This document shows, one piece after another, positions 38,566-47,146 of a stretch of 64,000 nt of DNA. Source of the stretch: Salibaculum halophilum (GTDB taxonomy: Bacteria > Pseudomonadota > Alphaproteobacteria > Rhodobacterales > Rhodobacteraceae); assembly GCF_002094885.1 (NCBI RefSeq), contig NZ_MSIT01000013.1:1-64000 (forward strand). The letters are read 5' to 3'. The position numbers and the translations under genes were made by a program. The stretch's first letter is position 1. Every line of letters begins with the position of its first letter. Under the pieces are notes generated by a model, which was not told the origin of the DNA, searched no databases, and was given only the letters and a program-made list of their open reading frames with translations.

Positions 38566-39411
38566 CTATGGCGCCGCCCGGGCCTCCTGGCGCTGAGTGC
38601 CAAGGCCTTCGACCGTCAGCTCCATGACGTCGCCGGGGCGCAGGAACCGCTGCGGCCGCATGCCCATGCCCACGCCCGAGGGCGTGCCGGTGGCGATGAC
38701 GTCGCCGGGTTGCAGCACCATGAATTCGCTCAGGTGGCTGACGATCTCGGCGACGGAAAAGATCATGTCGGCGGTCGTCGACTCCTGCACGACCTCGCCG
38801 TTCAGGCGCAGGCTCAGGCCCAGCGCCTGGGGGTCGGGCACCGCGTCGGCGGTGACAAGCCAGGGGCCGACAGGGCCGAAGCCCGGCGCCGACTTGCCCT
38901 TGATCCACTGGCCGCCGCGGTCCAGCTGATAGCTGCGCTCCGAGAGGTCATTGACCACGCAATAGCCCGCGACATGCGCCAGCGCCTCGGCGGTGTTCAC
39001 GCGGTAGGCCTCGCGCCCGATGACCACGCCAAGCTCGACCTCCCAGTCGGTTTTCTCGCTGCCCGCGGGGATCGTGACCGGGTCGTCCGGCCCGGCCAGC
39101 GCCGAGGCGGCCTTGGAAAACACGATCGGCTCGGCCGGGGCGTCCTGGCCGGCCTCGGCGGCATGCTTGGCGTAGTTCAGCCCGATGCAGAAAAAGTTCG
39201 GCACATGCGCGAGGCAGGCCCCGATGCGGCCGGGGGCCTCGACCAGCGGCAGGTCGGCGGGATCGATGGCGGCCAGTTCCGACAGCGCATCGGTCGACAC
39301 GGTCGGCCCGGCGAAATCGGCCACCACGCCGCCCAGGTCGCGCACCCGGCCGTCACCGTCCAGCAGGCCGGGGCGTTCGGCCCCCGGATCTCCGAAACGC
39401 AGGAATTTCAT
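38566..39411 (-). CDS. Fumarylacetoacetate hydrolase family protein
   Basis: A 281-residue FAH-superfamily enzyme. Two-metal-binding motifs are visible: FCIGLNYAKHAAE, the DWEVELGVVIG glutamates and the ATGTPSGVGMGM loop. Members include 2,4-diketo-3-deoxy-L-fuconate hydrolase, ureidoglycolate lyase and others; the reaction here is not determined. It lies 64 bases downstream of arsJ in the same direction with its own ribosome binding site (GGAGAGA), so it may or may not be in the arsenic operon. It is convergent with the GH1 gene (12-base gap). Confidence 0.85.
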   Translation of the reverse strand: MKFLRFGDPGAERPGLLDGDGRVRDLGGVVADFAGPTVSTDALSELAAIDPADLPLVEAPGRIGACLAHVPNFFCIGLNYAKHAAEAGQDAPAEPIVFSKAASALAGPDDPVTIPAGSEKTDWEVELGVVIGREAYRVNTAEALAHVAGYCVVNDLSERSYQLDRGGQWIKGKSAPGFGPVGPWLVTADAVPDPQALGLSLRLNGEVVQESTTADMIFSVAEIVSHLSEFMVLQPGDVIATGTPSGVGMGMRPQRFLRPGDVMELTVEGLGTQRQEARAAP

Positions 39412-39475
39412 GTTTGTCTCTCCGCTTGTCTGGTGCGCCCGTGGTAGACCGCGCCGCGCGAGAACACAAACCCTG

Positions 39476-40732
39476 CTAGCCGCCGCGCAGCCGCCCGGCC
39501 GCGGCCGCGCTCAGCGCGACCATCCCCGAGGCGGTGCCCAGCATCAGCGGCAGGCCACCCAGTTGGTAGGTCAGCCCGGACATCACTGTGCCCAGCAGCC
39601 GCCCGCCCGCGTTGGCCATGTAGTAGAAGCCGACGTCCATGGTCACGCGTTCGGCCCGCGTGAAGGCGAGGATCAGGTAGGAATGCAGCGCGGAATTGAT
39701 CGCGAAAAGCGCGCCGAAGACCAGTAGCCCGGCGACAAGTGTAACCGTCAGCCAGGTCTGCGGCTGGCCGGCGCCCAGGGCCGCCCCGGTCAGCACCAGC
39801 GGCACCGCCATCAGCGCCAGCGCCCAGCCGCGCGCGGCACCGACAAGTTCGCCCTCGGGGCGGCGCTCGGCCTGCAGAAGGCGCGGGGCCGAGGCCTGCA
39901 TCGCGCCGTAAAGGATGATCCAGACGGCCATGAAGGTGCCGACAATGAAGAAAGCGCGGCGTATCCCCGCCTCGCTGCCGTCCGACAGCACCGCGTAGAA
40001 ATAGACCGGCAGGCCGACCACGAACCAGACATCCCGCGCGCCGAACAGGAACACCCGCGCCGCCGACAGCCGGTTGACGTTGGCCGACTTGGAAAAGACC
40101 TCGGCAAACTTCGCCCCCTTGCGGCCCGTGGGCAGGCCCGAGGGCATGAACAGTGCCACCGCCAGCAGGATCACCGCCAGCACGGCTGCCATGCCAAGAA
40201 CCGCGCCGGTGAACCCGACACCGCCCAGCAGCGCCGCCCCCAGCAGGAAGCCCAGCCCCTTGACCGCGTTCTTCGAGCCGGTCAGCACCGCCACCCAGCG
40301 GAACAGTCCGCCCCGCGCGGCGGGTGCCAGGACCTTGACCGCCGACTTCGAGGACATCTTGGCCAGGTCCTTGGCCACGCCCGAGGCCCCCTGCACCAGC
40401 ATGACATAGACCACCGACAGGCCCACGGCCCAGCCGGGATCGAGCTGCGCCAGCGCGACCAGCGCCACCACCTGCAGCCCCAGCCCGGCATAAAGCGTGC
40501 TGGTCAGCCCGAAGCGCGCCGCGATCCAGCCCGCGCAGAGGTTCGTGACCATCCCCGCGATTTCGTAAAGCACGAAGAGATAGGCCAGTTGCACCGGGGT
40601 GAAGCCCAGCGTGTGAAAGTGCAGCAGCACCAGCATCCGCAGGGCGCCGTCGGTCAGCATGAAGGCCCAGTAGGCGGCCGTGACGGCGATATAGGCGGTC
40701 AGCCCCTCGGGCCGGTGGGCGGCCCGGGTCAC
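39476..40732 (-). CDS. arsJ: Organoarsenical efflux MFS transporter ArsJ
   Basis: A 418-residue MFS protein that in characterised systems exports 1-arseno-3-phosphoglycerate made by the adjacent GAPDH, giving arsenate resistance. The FALL motifs of ArsJ are visible: [21 protein letters not shown] at the N-terminus and [18 protein letters not shown] near the end. The start is GTG at 40732, whose GTGA overlaps the GAPDH stop. No ATG in a plausible place precedes the first transmembrane segment. Gene order matches known gapdh-arsJ operons. Confidence 0.9.
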   Translation of the reverse strand: MTRAAHRPEGLTAYIAVTAAYWAFMLTDGALRMLVLLHFHTLGFTPVQLAYLFVLYEIAGMVTNLCAGWIAARFGLTSTLYAGLGLQVVALVALAQLDPGWAVGLSVVYVMLVQGASGVAKDLAKMSSKSAVKVLAPAARGGLFRWVAVLTGSKNAVKGLGFLLGAALLGGVGFTGAVLGMAAVLAVILLAVALFMPSGLPTGRKGAKFAEVFSKSANVNRLSAARVFLFGARDVWFVVGLPVYFYAVLSDGSEAGIRRAFFIVGTFMAVWIILYGAMQASAPRLLQAERRPEGELVGAARGWALALMAVPLVLTGAALGAGQPQTWLTVTLVAGLLVFGALFAINSALHSYLILAFTRAERVTMDVGFYYMANAGGRLLGTVMSGLTYQLGGLPLMLGTASGMVALSAAAAGRLRGG

Positions 40733-41727
40733 AGCGATGCCCCCACCATGCGCGCCACGTCCACCAGCCGGTGGGCATAGCCCGTCTCGTTGTCGTACCA
40801 AGCGTAGACCTTCACCTGCGTGCCGCCCACCACCATGGTCGAGGGCGCGTCGACAATGCTCGACCGGGTGTCGTTGGTGTAATCGGTCGAAACAAGGGGC
40901 CGCGTCTCGTAGCCGAGAATGCCGGCCAGTTCGCCCGCGGCGGCGGTCTCGAACAGGGCGTTGACCTCTTCGGCGCGCGTCTCGCGCGCGACCTCGAAAA
41001 CGCAATCGGTCAGCGAGGCATTGAGCAATGGCACCCGCACCGCGTGGCCGTTCAGCCGGCCCGCCAATTCGGGATAGATCAGCGTGATCGCCGTGGCGCT
41101 GCCGGTCGTCGTGGGGATCAGGGAATTGAGCGCCGAGCGCGCCCGGCGCAGGTCCTTTGCGGGGCGGTCCACGATGGTCTGCGTGTTGGTCACGTCGTGG
41201 ATCGTCGTCATGGAGCCGTGGCGGATGCCCAAGGATTCGTGGATCACCTTGACCACCGGCGCGAGGCAGTTGGTCGTGCAAGAGGCCGCGGTGACAATCC
41301 GGTGCTGGTCGGGGTCGTAACTGGCGTCATTGACCCCCATCACGATATTCGCCGTCGGCCCGTCCTTGACCGGGGCCGAAACCACGACTTTGGCCACGCC
41401 CGCGTCGAAATACGGGGCCAGCGCCGCCTCGGACTTGAAGACGCCGGTACAGTCGATCACCACGTCCACGCCGTCCAGTGGCAGGTCGGACAGATCACGG
41501 GTGCCTACGAAGGGCAGCCGCGTACCGTCGATGGTCACACTGTCGGCATCATGGGAAATGTCCGCATCCCAACGCCCGTGCACCGTATCGAATTCCAGAA
41601 GGTGGGCGTGCATCGCCGCGTCGCCCACCGCGTCGTTGATCCAGGCGATCTCCAGGCCCTGATCCAGCATCGGCTTCAGCGCCAGCTTGCCGATCCGGCC
41701 CAGCCCGTTGAGCGCGTAGACGGTCAT
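40729..41727 (-). CDS. ArsJ-associated glyceraldehyde-3-phosphate dehydrogenase
   Basis: A 332-residue GAPDH with NAD-binding motif NGLGRIGK (7-14), catalytic C150 (AASCTTNC) and H177 (TIHDVT). In arsenic operons this paralogue uses arsenate in place of phosphate to make 1-arseno-3-phosphoglycerate for export by ArsJ. Its start overlaps the arsRC stop (ATGA, 41727-41724) and its stop overlaps the arsJ start, so all three are translationally coupled. This supports a role in arsenate detoxification and not in central glycolysis. Confidence 0.92.
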   Translation of the reverse strand: MTVYALNGLGRIGKLALKPMLDQGLEIAWINDAVGDAAMHAHLLEFDTVHGRWDADISHDADSVTIDGTRLPFVGTRDLSDLPLDGVDVVIDCTGVFKSEAALAPYFDAGVAKVVVSAPVKDGPTANIVMGVNDASYDPDQHRIVTAASCTTNCLAPVVKVIHESLGIRHGSMTTIHDVTNTQTIVDRPAKDLRRARSALNSLIPTTTGSATAITLIYPELAGRLNGHAVRVPLLNASLTDCVFEVARETRAEEVNALFETAAAGELAGILGYETRPLVSTDYTNDTRSSIVDAPSTMVVGGTQVKVYAWYDNETGYAHRLVDVARMVGASL

Positions 41728-42572
41728 GCCTCCCCCTGCGTCTGGCCGATCTCGTCGACGGCCGCTTGCAGCGACATCCGGTCCAGGTCCGGCAGGGGCA
41801 GCGCGGTGAAGGCGGCGATGCGGCGATAGAGCGCGCCGTAGGTGTGCTGGAAGGCGAGGCTCTTCTCGGCGTCCGTGCCTTCGACCTTGACCGGGTCGGT
41901 CAGGCCCCAATGGGCGCTGACGGGCTGGCCGCCCCAGGCCGGGCAGTCCTCGTTGGCCGCCTGGTTGCAGACCGTGAAGACGAAGTCGAAGCGCGGCGCG
42001 TCGTCGGCCTGAAACTCGCTCATGTGCTTGGCCCGCAACACGCTGGTGTCGTGGCCTTTCTGCTCCAGCACCTCGACCGCGAAGGGGTTGAGTTCGGATT
42101 TCGGCGTGGTGCCCGCCGAATAGGCCTCGAACCGGTCGCCCGCCGTGTGCCGCAGGATGGATTCGGCAAAGATCGAGCGGGCGGAATTGCCGGTGCAGAG
42201 GAACAGCACGCGGTATTTTCGGTCCGTGTCCTGGTCAGTCGCGTGGGCCATGGCGGGCCTCCTGTTTTGGTCGGATATGCAAAGATCGACCCGGCCCCGG
42301 CAGCAATCGAGGAACAGGTCGTCGAACAGGGCTTGCGCCGCGTCCATTTCGACGGCGTAGCGCAGCGAGGGTCCCTCACGCTGCGCGCTGATCAGCCCGG
42401 CCCGGGCCAGCGCGGCCAGGTAGGCCGAGGCGGTGCTGGGCTTGGCGGCGATGGCCTGCGCGATTTCCTGCGCCGGCACCCGGTCGGGATAGCGGCGCAT
42501 GAGCAACCCGTAGATGGCCAGCCGCTGCGGATGGCCGAGCGTCGCGAGTCGGGCGGGGCTTTGTGTTTCCAT
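41724..42572 (-). CDS. arsRC: ArsR-ArsC fusion: arsenic-responsive repressor joined to arsenate-reductase-type phosphatase
   Basis: A 282-residue fused protein. Residues 1-100 are an ArsR-type winged helix ([38 protein letters not shown]) ending in a cysteine triad C90, C91, C98 ([10 protein letters not shown]), like the As(III)-sensing triad of Acidithiobacillus-type ArsR. Residues 119-282 are a low-molecular-weight phosphatase-type ArsC with P-loop CTGNSARS (C126) and the two further cysteines C202 and C210 ([10 protein letters not shown]) of thioredoxin-coupled reductases. Fused ArsR-ArsC proteins are known. There is no clear Shine-Dalgarno before the ATG, which lies within an operator-like dyad. 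Confidence 0.92.
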   Translation of the reverse strand: METQSPARLATLGHPQRLAIYGLLMRRYPDRVPAQEIAQAIAAKPSTASAYLAALARAGLISAQREGPSLRYAVEMDAAQALFDDLFLDCCRGRVDLCISDQNRRPAMAHATDQDTDRKYRVLFLCTGNSARSIFAESILRHTAGDRFEAYSAGTTPKSELNPFAVEVLEQKGHDTSVLRAKHMSEFQADDAPRFDFVFTVCNQAANEDCPAWGGQPVSAHWGLTDPVKVEGTDAEKSLAFQHTYGALYRRIAAFTALPLPDLDRMSLQAAVDEIGQTQGEA

Positions 42573-42594
42573 ATTTCACGAATATTCGAAATAT
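42571..42594. promoter_or_regulatory. ArsR-type operator overlapping the arsRC start codon
   Basis: ATATTTC (42571-42577) and GAAATAT (42588-42594) form a dyad around a central perfect palindrome CGAATATTCG (42579-42588). It is an AT-rich island in GC-rich DNA and matches the usual style of ArsR operators. It overlaps the ATG at 42572-42570, so bound repressor would block transcription start or the first codons. Confidence 0.7.
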
Positions 42595-42627
42595 AGCGCG
42601 GGGCAAGTGACGGTTTTGTAACACCGC

Positions 42628-42660
42628 AAAAGACCCGCCGGGCTTTCGCGCGGCGGGTCT
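42628..42660 (-). terminator. Terminator downstream of the ectoine operon or ars upstream boundary
   Basis: A perfect 10-base inverted repeat AGACCCGCCG (42631-42640) and CGGCGGGTCT (42651-42660). Read on the minus strand the stem is followed by TTTT (42631-42628), the form of a rho-independent terminator for leftward transcription coming from ask. It separates the ectoine operon from the ars operon. Confidence 0.8.
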
Positions 42661-42691
42661 CGGGTGTGTTGGATCGGGCGATAAGGCTCTG

Positions 42692-44116
42692 TCAGGCGGC
42701 CTTGGCCAGTGGCACCTCGGTGCCCTCGATCAGGTCGGCGTGCAGCGCCTTGATGACGGCATCGCGGCTGTCACGGTCGACGATGTATTGCACATCCACG
42801 TTGCGCGGGCCCTGCGTGGCGCCGATCGCCTCGTGCCCGGCCTTGGCGATGGCCTGAAGGCCGCGAGTCAACACGGACAGGCCGCGCAGGTCGCGCCCGA
42901 TGGCCGAGACGACCGAGACGGTGCGCGTGGTGATCTCGGCCCCGGGATAGGCCGCCGCGATGTCCCTTTCCACGCGTCGCATCGTCTTCAGCGAGGTATC
43001 GAGGTAATGCGTGATGGTATTGGCGTTCGACACCTTGGAGACGATGCGCACGTCGTGGCGGCGCAGCACGTCCAGGATCGTGGCGTCGTAGCCCTTCACG
43101 CCGACCATGTCCTGCTCGAAGACCTCAAGCGTGACGATATCGAGGCCCGTGACGATCTCGACCGCCGCCCGCTCGGCGCGCTGGTCGTCGATCAGGGTGC
43201 CCGGGTCGCCCGGCTCGAAGGCGTTGGTCACGCGCAGGGGTATCTCGGCCTGGCGCAGGACCTTGGCCGCCTTGGGGTGGATCGCCTCCATCCCCATGTT
43301 CGACAGCTGGTCGGCGACGTCGTAATTGGTCCGGCCCAGCTTGCGCACGGCCTCCGCACCTACCAGCTTGGGGTCGCAGGAGGACAAGTGGAATTCCTTG
43401 TGAATGATCGCCTCGCGCGCGCCGGTCAGGGCGGCCAGCCGCGAGAACGTCACCTCGGAATAGCCGCGGTCGAACTCGCGCATCAGCCCCTCGGCGCATT
43501 GCGCATAGCCGGTGACGATGGGCAGTTCCGTGTCCGGGTCTACCCCCGCCATGGCCGAGGTGATGCGTTCCTCGAGGGTCACGTTGCCCTCGTCGCGCCA
43601 ACCCGAAAGATCGACGCAGCGCGCATTCACGCCGGCCCGCTGCAACAGCAGCGTGGTGACAAAGGCGGCGTGCGATTCGCCCAGGCCCGACAGAAGCTCG
43701 CGAATCTGCAGCATGTGTTCGGCCAGGCGGAAGTGACCGTAGGAACACAGACGCTGCAGGTCGATCAGGCAGTTGCGCGCCCCGTCAATGCGGTCGCGCA
43801 CGAAGTCGTCGGCCTGGTCGATGTCAGCGGGGTTGTCCAGCACGGCCTTGTGCGCCGCGATCATGGCGTCAGCGACGCGGGTCAGCCCGTCGTGCCAGCC
43901 ATGCCCGGTGTCGGACTGCGCGAACTGGGCATAGACTCCTTGGTCGCCGGTCTTCTTGTGTTCGAGCAGCAGGTCGGTGATCCCGCCGAAGGCCGAGACG
44001 ACGAAGACCCGGCCATAGAGCGATGTGCCGCTGCGATCCCCGATGAAGAGCGTGTCGCGCAACTCGTTGACGCGAGACATCGAGGTCCCGCCGATCTTTT
44101 CCACGGTATGGGCCAT
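42692..44116 (-). CDS. ask: Ectoine-associated aspartate kinase
   Basis: A 474-residue aspartokinase of the Ask_Ect type, which feeds aspartyl phosphate into the ectoine pathway and is usually less feedback-inhibited than the lysine-pathway enzyme. Features are an N-terminal kinase domain (EKIGGTSMSR; VFVVSAFGGITDLL), the LPIVTGYAQCAEGLMREF and GYSEVTFSRLAAL blocks, and C-terminal ACT-type regions (VSVVSAIGRDLRG). AAGGAGG lies 6 bases before the ATG at 44116. It is the last gene of the ectABC-ask operon. Confidence 0.93.
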   Translation of the reverse strand: MAHTVEKIGGTSMSRVNELRDTLFIGDRSGTSLYGRVFVVSAFGGITDLLLEHKKTGDQGVYAQFAQSDTGHGWHDGLTRVADAMIAAHKAVLDNPADIDQADDFVRDRIDGARNCLIDLQRLCSYGHFRLAEHMLQIRELLSGLGESHAAFVTTLLLQRAGVNARCVDLSGWRDEGNVTLEERITSAMAGVDPDTELPIVTGYAQCAEGLMREFDRGYSEVTFSRLAALTGAREAIIHKEFHLSSCDPKLVGAEAVRKLGRTNYDVADQLSNMGMEAIHPKAAKVLRQAEIPLRVTNAFEPGDPGTLIDDQRAERAAVEIVTGLDIVTLEVFEQDMVGVKGYDATILDVLRRHDVRIVSKVSNANTITHYLDTSLKTMRRVERDIAAAYPGAEITTRTVSVVSAIGRDLRGLSVLTRGLQAIAKAGHEAIGATQGPRNVDVQYIVDRDSRDAVIKALHADLIEGTEVPLAKAA

Positions 44117-44139
44117 GCTCGGCCTCCTTGTCCTTTGCC

Positions 44140-44535
44140 TCAGCTTTCGTCGGGTGCCGCGTAGGAGCCGTCCTCGCGGTGCACCTCGCGGCCCGTCACC
44201 GGCGGGTTGAAGCAGCAGGCCATGACCAGTTCTTCGTGGGCGACAAGGCGATGCTTGTCGTGCTGGTCCAGCGCATACATCACGCCCGGCTTGATAGGGT
44301 AGGTCGTGCCCGTGGCCAGGTCGGTGATCTCGCCGGTGCCCTGCATGCAATAGACGCTCTCGAGGTGGTTCTTGTAGTGGAACGTGTGGTCCGACCCCGC
44401 CTCGAGGAAGGTGACATGGAACGAAAAGCCCATGTTGTCGTCGGCCAGCAGCATCCGCACCGAGGACCACTGCGCGTCGTAGACCACGCGGTCGGGCTGG
44501 TTTGCGGTGATGTCGTGAAAGTCGCGAACGATCAT
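44140..44535 (-). CDS. ectC: L-ectoine synthase
   Basis: EctC cyclises N-gamma-acetyl-2,4-diaminobutyrate to the osmolyte ectoine. The 131-residue cupin protein has the conserved N-terminus MIVRDFHDI, the GFSFHVTFLEAG and FHYKNHLESVYCMQGTGEI metal-binding segments, and the ALDQHDKHRL block. The start at 44535 has GGAG 7 bases upstream. It lies 4 bases after ectB and 23 bases before ask. Confidence 0.95.
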   Translation of the reverse strand: MIVRDFHDITANQPDRVVYDAQWSSVRMLLADDNMGFSFHVTFLEAGSDHTFHYKNHLESVYCMQGTGEITDLATGTTYPIKPGVMYALDQHDKHRLVAHEELVMACCFNPPVTGREVHREDGSYAAPDES

Positions 44536-44539
44536 GGGG

Positions 44540-45826
44540 TCACTCCGCCGCGATCCGGCTGTCGGCGACAACCTCGCGGGTGGATTGCATCAGGATGTCG
44601 AAGCCCTTGCGGAAGGTCTCCATCGAGGTGGTCAGCGGCGCGAGGATCTTGACGACCTCGTCGTCGCTGCCCGAGGTCTCGACCACGAGGCCCTTTTCGT
44701 AAGCGCGCGCGCAGATCTTCTCGGCCAGCTCGCCGCTACCCACGTCCACGCCCTGCATCAGGCCGCGGCCCTTGAGGTAGGCGCCGGGGATCATCTCGGC
44801 GATCTCGTTCAGGGCCGTGGTGATCATGACGGTCTTGTGCGCAAGGTCCTGCTGGAAGCTGTCGTCCGACCAGAACTTGTAGATCGCGGTCTTGGCCGTC
44901 ACGAAGGCATGGGTGTTGCCGCGGAAAGTGCCGTTATGCTCGGCCGGGCCGAAGACGTCGTATTCGGGGCGCACCAGCACCAGCGCCAGCGGCAGCCCGA
45001 AGCCCGAGATCGACTTCGCCATCGGCACCAGGTCGGGCATCACGCCCATCTCCTCGAATGAGAAGAAGGTGCCGGTGCGGCCGCAGCCGGCCTGGATGTC
45101 GTCGACGATCAGCAGCGCGCCGTGTTTCTTGGCCACCTCGGCGACCCCGCGCACGAACTCCGGCGAGGCGGCGTTCAGCCCGCCCTCGCCCTGCACGGTT
45201 TCCAGCATGATCGCGGCGGGCGCGTCGATGCCGCCCGAGCCGTCCGACAGCATGCTGTCCAGCAGGGCGACGGAGTCGACGCCCTTCGCGAAATCATCGA
45301 AGGGCAGGCGCGTCACGCCCGAGGTATCCATGCCCGCGCCGCCGCGGTGATAGCCGTTGCCGGTGGCGGCCAGCGCGCCCATGGTCACGCCGTGAAACCC
45401 GTTGGTGAAGGCGATGACATTGGTGCGGCCGGTGGCCTTGCGCGCGATCTTCATCGCCGCCTCGACGGCGTTGGCGCCGGTCGGGCCGGTGAACATCACC
45501 TTGTGGTCCATGCCGCGCGGTTCGAGGATGTGGGTTTCAAGCGCGTGCAGGAAATCACCCTTGGCATCGGTGTGCAGGTCCAGCCCATGGGTGATGCCGT
45601 CATTGGTCATGTGCTCGATCAGCGCGGCCTTCATGTCCGGATCGTTGTGCCCGTAGTTCAGCGACGAACAGCCGGCGAGAAAGTCGATGTAGGTCGTGCC
45701 GGTCTCGTCGGTCATGGTCGAACCCTGCGCCTTGGTGAAGACGGCGGGCATGCCGCGGCAGTAAGAGCGTGCCTCGCTCTCGCGGCGCTCGAAGATCGAC
45801 TCGGTCTTGGTCATGTCCTTGGCCAT
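44540..45826 (-). CDS. ectB: Diaminobutyrate-2-oxoglutarate transaminase
   Basis: EctB makes 2,4-diaminobutyrate from aspartate semialdehyde with glutamate as donor, the first dedicated ectoine step. The 428-residue PLP class III aminotransferase has the conserved IFERRESEARSYCRGMP start, the FTGPTGANAVEAAMKIARK block, the cofactor-binding ADDIQAGCGRTG-like segment (VDDIQAGCGRTG) and lysine MAKSISGFGLPL. The start at 45826 has AAAGGA upstream; MTKTESIF (45814) is an alternative. It is 50 bases after ectA. Confidence 0.95.
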   Translation of the reverse strand: MAKDMTKTESIFERRESEARSYCRGMPAVFTKAQGSTMTDETGTTYIDFLAGCSSLNYGHNDPDMKAALIEHMTNDGITHGLDLHTDAKGDFLHALETHILEPRGMDHKVMFTGPTGANAVEAAMKIARKATGRTNVIAFTNGFHGVTMGALAATGNGYHRGGAGMDTSGVTRLPFDDFAKGVDSVALLDSMLSDGSGGIDAPAAIMLETVQGEGGLNAASPEFVRGVAEVAKKHGALLIVDDIQAGCGRTGTFFSFEEMGVMPDLVPMAKSISGFGLPLALVLVRPEYDVFGPAEHNGTFRGNTHAFVTAKTAIYKFWSDDSFQQDLAHKTVMITTALNEIAEMIPGAYLKGRGLMQGVDVGSGELAEKICARAYEKGLVVETSGSDDEVVKILAPLTTSMETFRKGFDILMQSTREVVADSRIAAE

Positions 45827-45876
45827 GATGTGTCCTTTCAGGATAATCTCGGGGGATGGGGCCGGGCGCGCGGAAG

Positions 45877-46422
45877 TCAGGCCGCGCGGCGCAGCGGCAC
45901 CGGGGCGGGCAGCTCGATCGTCACCATGTATTCGGTGTCGTGGCGGCCCTCGAAGTGCGCCTCTTTCTCAAAGTGGGGTTCGTCCGACAGCGCGCCGCCG
46001 ATGTGGCGCGCGAAACTGCGGAACAGCCCCCAAGAGGCGTCGTTGTCCTTGGTGATCGTCGTCTTCAGGTGGGTGGCGTCGGCGCAATTGCTGCGCTCAA
46101 TCAGGTGGGTCAGCATCTTGCGCCCCAGCCCGAGCCCGCGAGCGGCGTCGCTCACCGCGACTTGCCAGACGAACAGCGCATCCTCTGCGGGGATCATGTG
46201 GCCGGAAATCCAGCCGACGATGTCGCCGTCCAGTTCGGCCACAACGCATGTGTCGCGGAAGTGGTCGGCCTGCACGAGGTTACAATACATCGAGTTCTCG
46301 TCGAGCGGCTTGCACGCCTTGATCAGCTCCCAGATCGCCGCGCCGTCGGTCGTCTCCGGCTTGCGCAGAACGAGCGCGGGCGGGCGCGGTTTGGCAGTGT
46401 CTTCGACTGTGTCCCGGGGCAT
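45877..46422 (-). CDS. ectA: L-2,4-diaminobutyrate N-acetyltransferase
   Basis: EctA acetylates 2,4-diaminobutyrate in the second step of ectoine synthesis. The 181-residue GNAT protein shows the acetyl-CoA loop VSDAARGLGLGRKML and the EctA blocks ENSMYCNLVQADHF and WISGHMIPAEDALFVWQVAV. AGAGAGG lies about 9 bases before the ATG. It is the first gene of the operon and is divergent from the MarR-type regulator. Confidence 0.95.
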   Translation of the reverse strand: MPRDTVEDTAKPRPPALVLRKPETTDGAAIWELIKACKPLDENSMYCNLVQADHFRDTCVVAELDGDIVGWISGHMIPAEDALFVWQVAVSDAARGLGLGRKMLTHLIERSNCADATHLKTTITKDNDASWGLFRSFARHIGGALSDEPHFEKEAHFEGRHDTEYMVTIELPAPVPLRRAA

Positions 46423-46648
46423 GGGAAGTGACCTCTCTGATTGTTCGGGAAGCTAATTAGTATATCCGGTCGAGTAGTTCAACCTTCAAAGCACGTCTTT
46501 GCCGTCAAGCGCGCACATAGCGCGGTTTCAGCATACCGTATCGTTCAGTTTTTGGCCTTGAAAGAAAGAGTGATGCTTCGACTTGCGAACAGTCTGAAAA
46601 ATTCCTTAGGCAATTGAAGGACCGGTCAGACCGTGCCATACTTGCAAC
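46423..46648. promoter_or_regulatory. Divergent ectA/ectR promoter region
   Basis: Rightward promoter for the MarR-type gene: TTGAAG (46614-46619), a 17-base spacer and CATACT (46637-46642), which places the start of RNA at about the ATG (46649), so the mRNA would be leaderless. Leftward toward ectA: TATACT (46464-46459) with TTGAAG (46489-46484) 19 bases away, overlapping a perfect palindrome CTAATTAG (46453-46460) that could be the regulator site. The whole region is AT-rich compared with its flanks. Confidence 0.55.
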
Positions 46649-47146
46649 ATGTCAACAGCCTTTCCCGACCGTACCGACGAGAGTCTGATCGCCCTGCGCC
46701 GAATCCTGCGCGCCACGGAATGGTTTGCGCGCGATCTCGCCCATGCGGCGGGCCTCAGCCCCGCGCAGCTGCGGGTGCTGCAGATCGTGGCCGAGCGTGA
46801 CAGCGCCACGCCCAAGCTGCTGGCGCGGCAGATGGGCGTCAGCCAGGCCACGGTCACCGCGCTGGTGGACAAGCTGGTCGCGCGCGGGCTGGTCACGCGG
46901 GTGCCGTCCGAGCAGGACCGCCGGCAGACCAACATCGTGGCCACCGACCTGGGCCGCGAGCGTCTGGACGACGCGCCCGACGCCCTGCAACAGCGCTATG
47001 TCACGGCCTTCAAGCAGCTGAAGGACTGGGAACAGGCGCAGCTGGTCTCGTCACTGGAACGGGTGGCCGACATGCTCGACGCGCAGGACATCGACGCCGC
47101 GCCGGTGCTGACGACGGGCGACATCCGCTCGGGGCGCCGGGGTTAA
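46649..47146 (+). CDS. MarR-family transcriptional regulator (EctR-like)
   Basis: A 165-residue winged-helix protein of the MarR family, with the recognition region MGVSQATVTALVDKLVARGLV and the wing RVPSEQDRRQTN. EctR-type MarR proteins repress ectoine operons in other bacteria; here the divergent position next to ectA supports the same job. The promoter spacing suggests a leaderless transcript. The stop overlaps the convergent binding-protein gene by 4 bases. Confidence 0.85.
   Translation: MSTAFPDRTDESLIALRRILRATEWFARDLAHAAGLSPAQLRVLQIVAERDSATPKLLARQMGVSQATVTALVDKLVARGLVTRVPSEQDRRQTNIVATDLGRERLDDAPDALQQRYVTAFKQLKDWEQAQLVSSLERVADMLDAQDIDAAPVLTTGDIRSGRRG

Noticed and set aside
41728-41910. 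Longer start for the GAPDH gene.
   Set aside because: It runs through the end of arsRC in another frame; the ATG at 41727 gives the standard GAPDH N-terminus.
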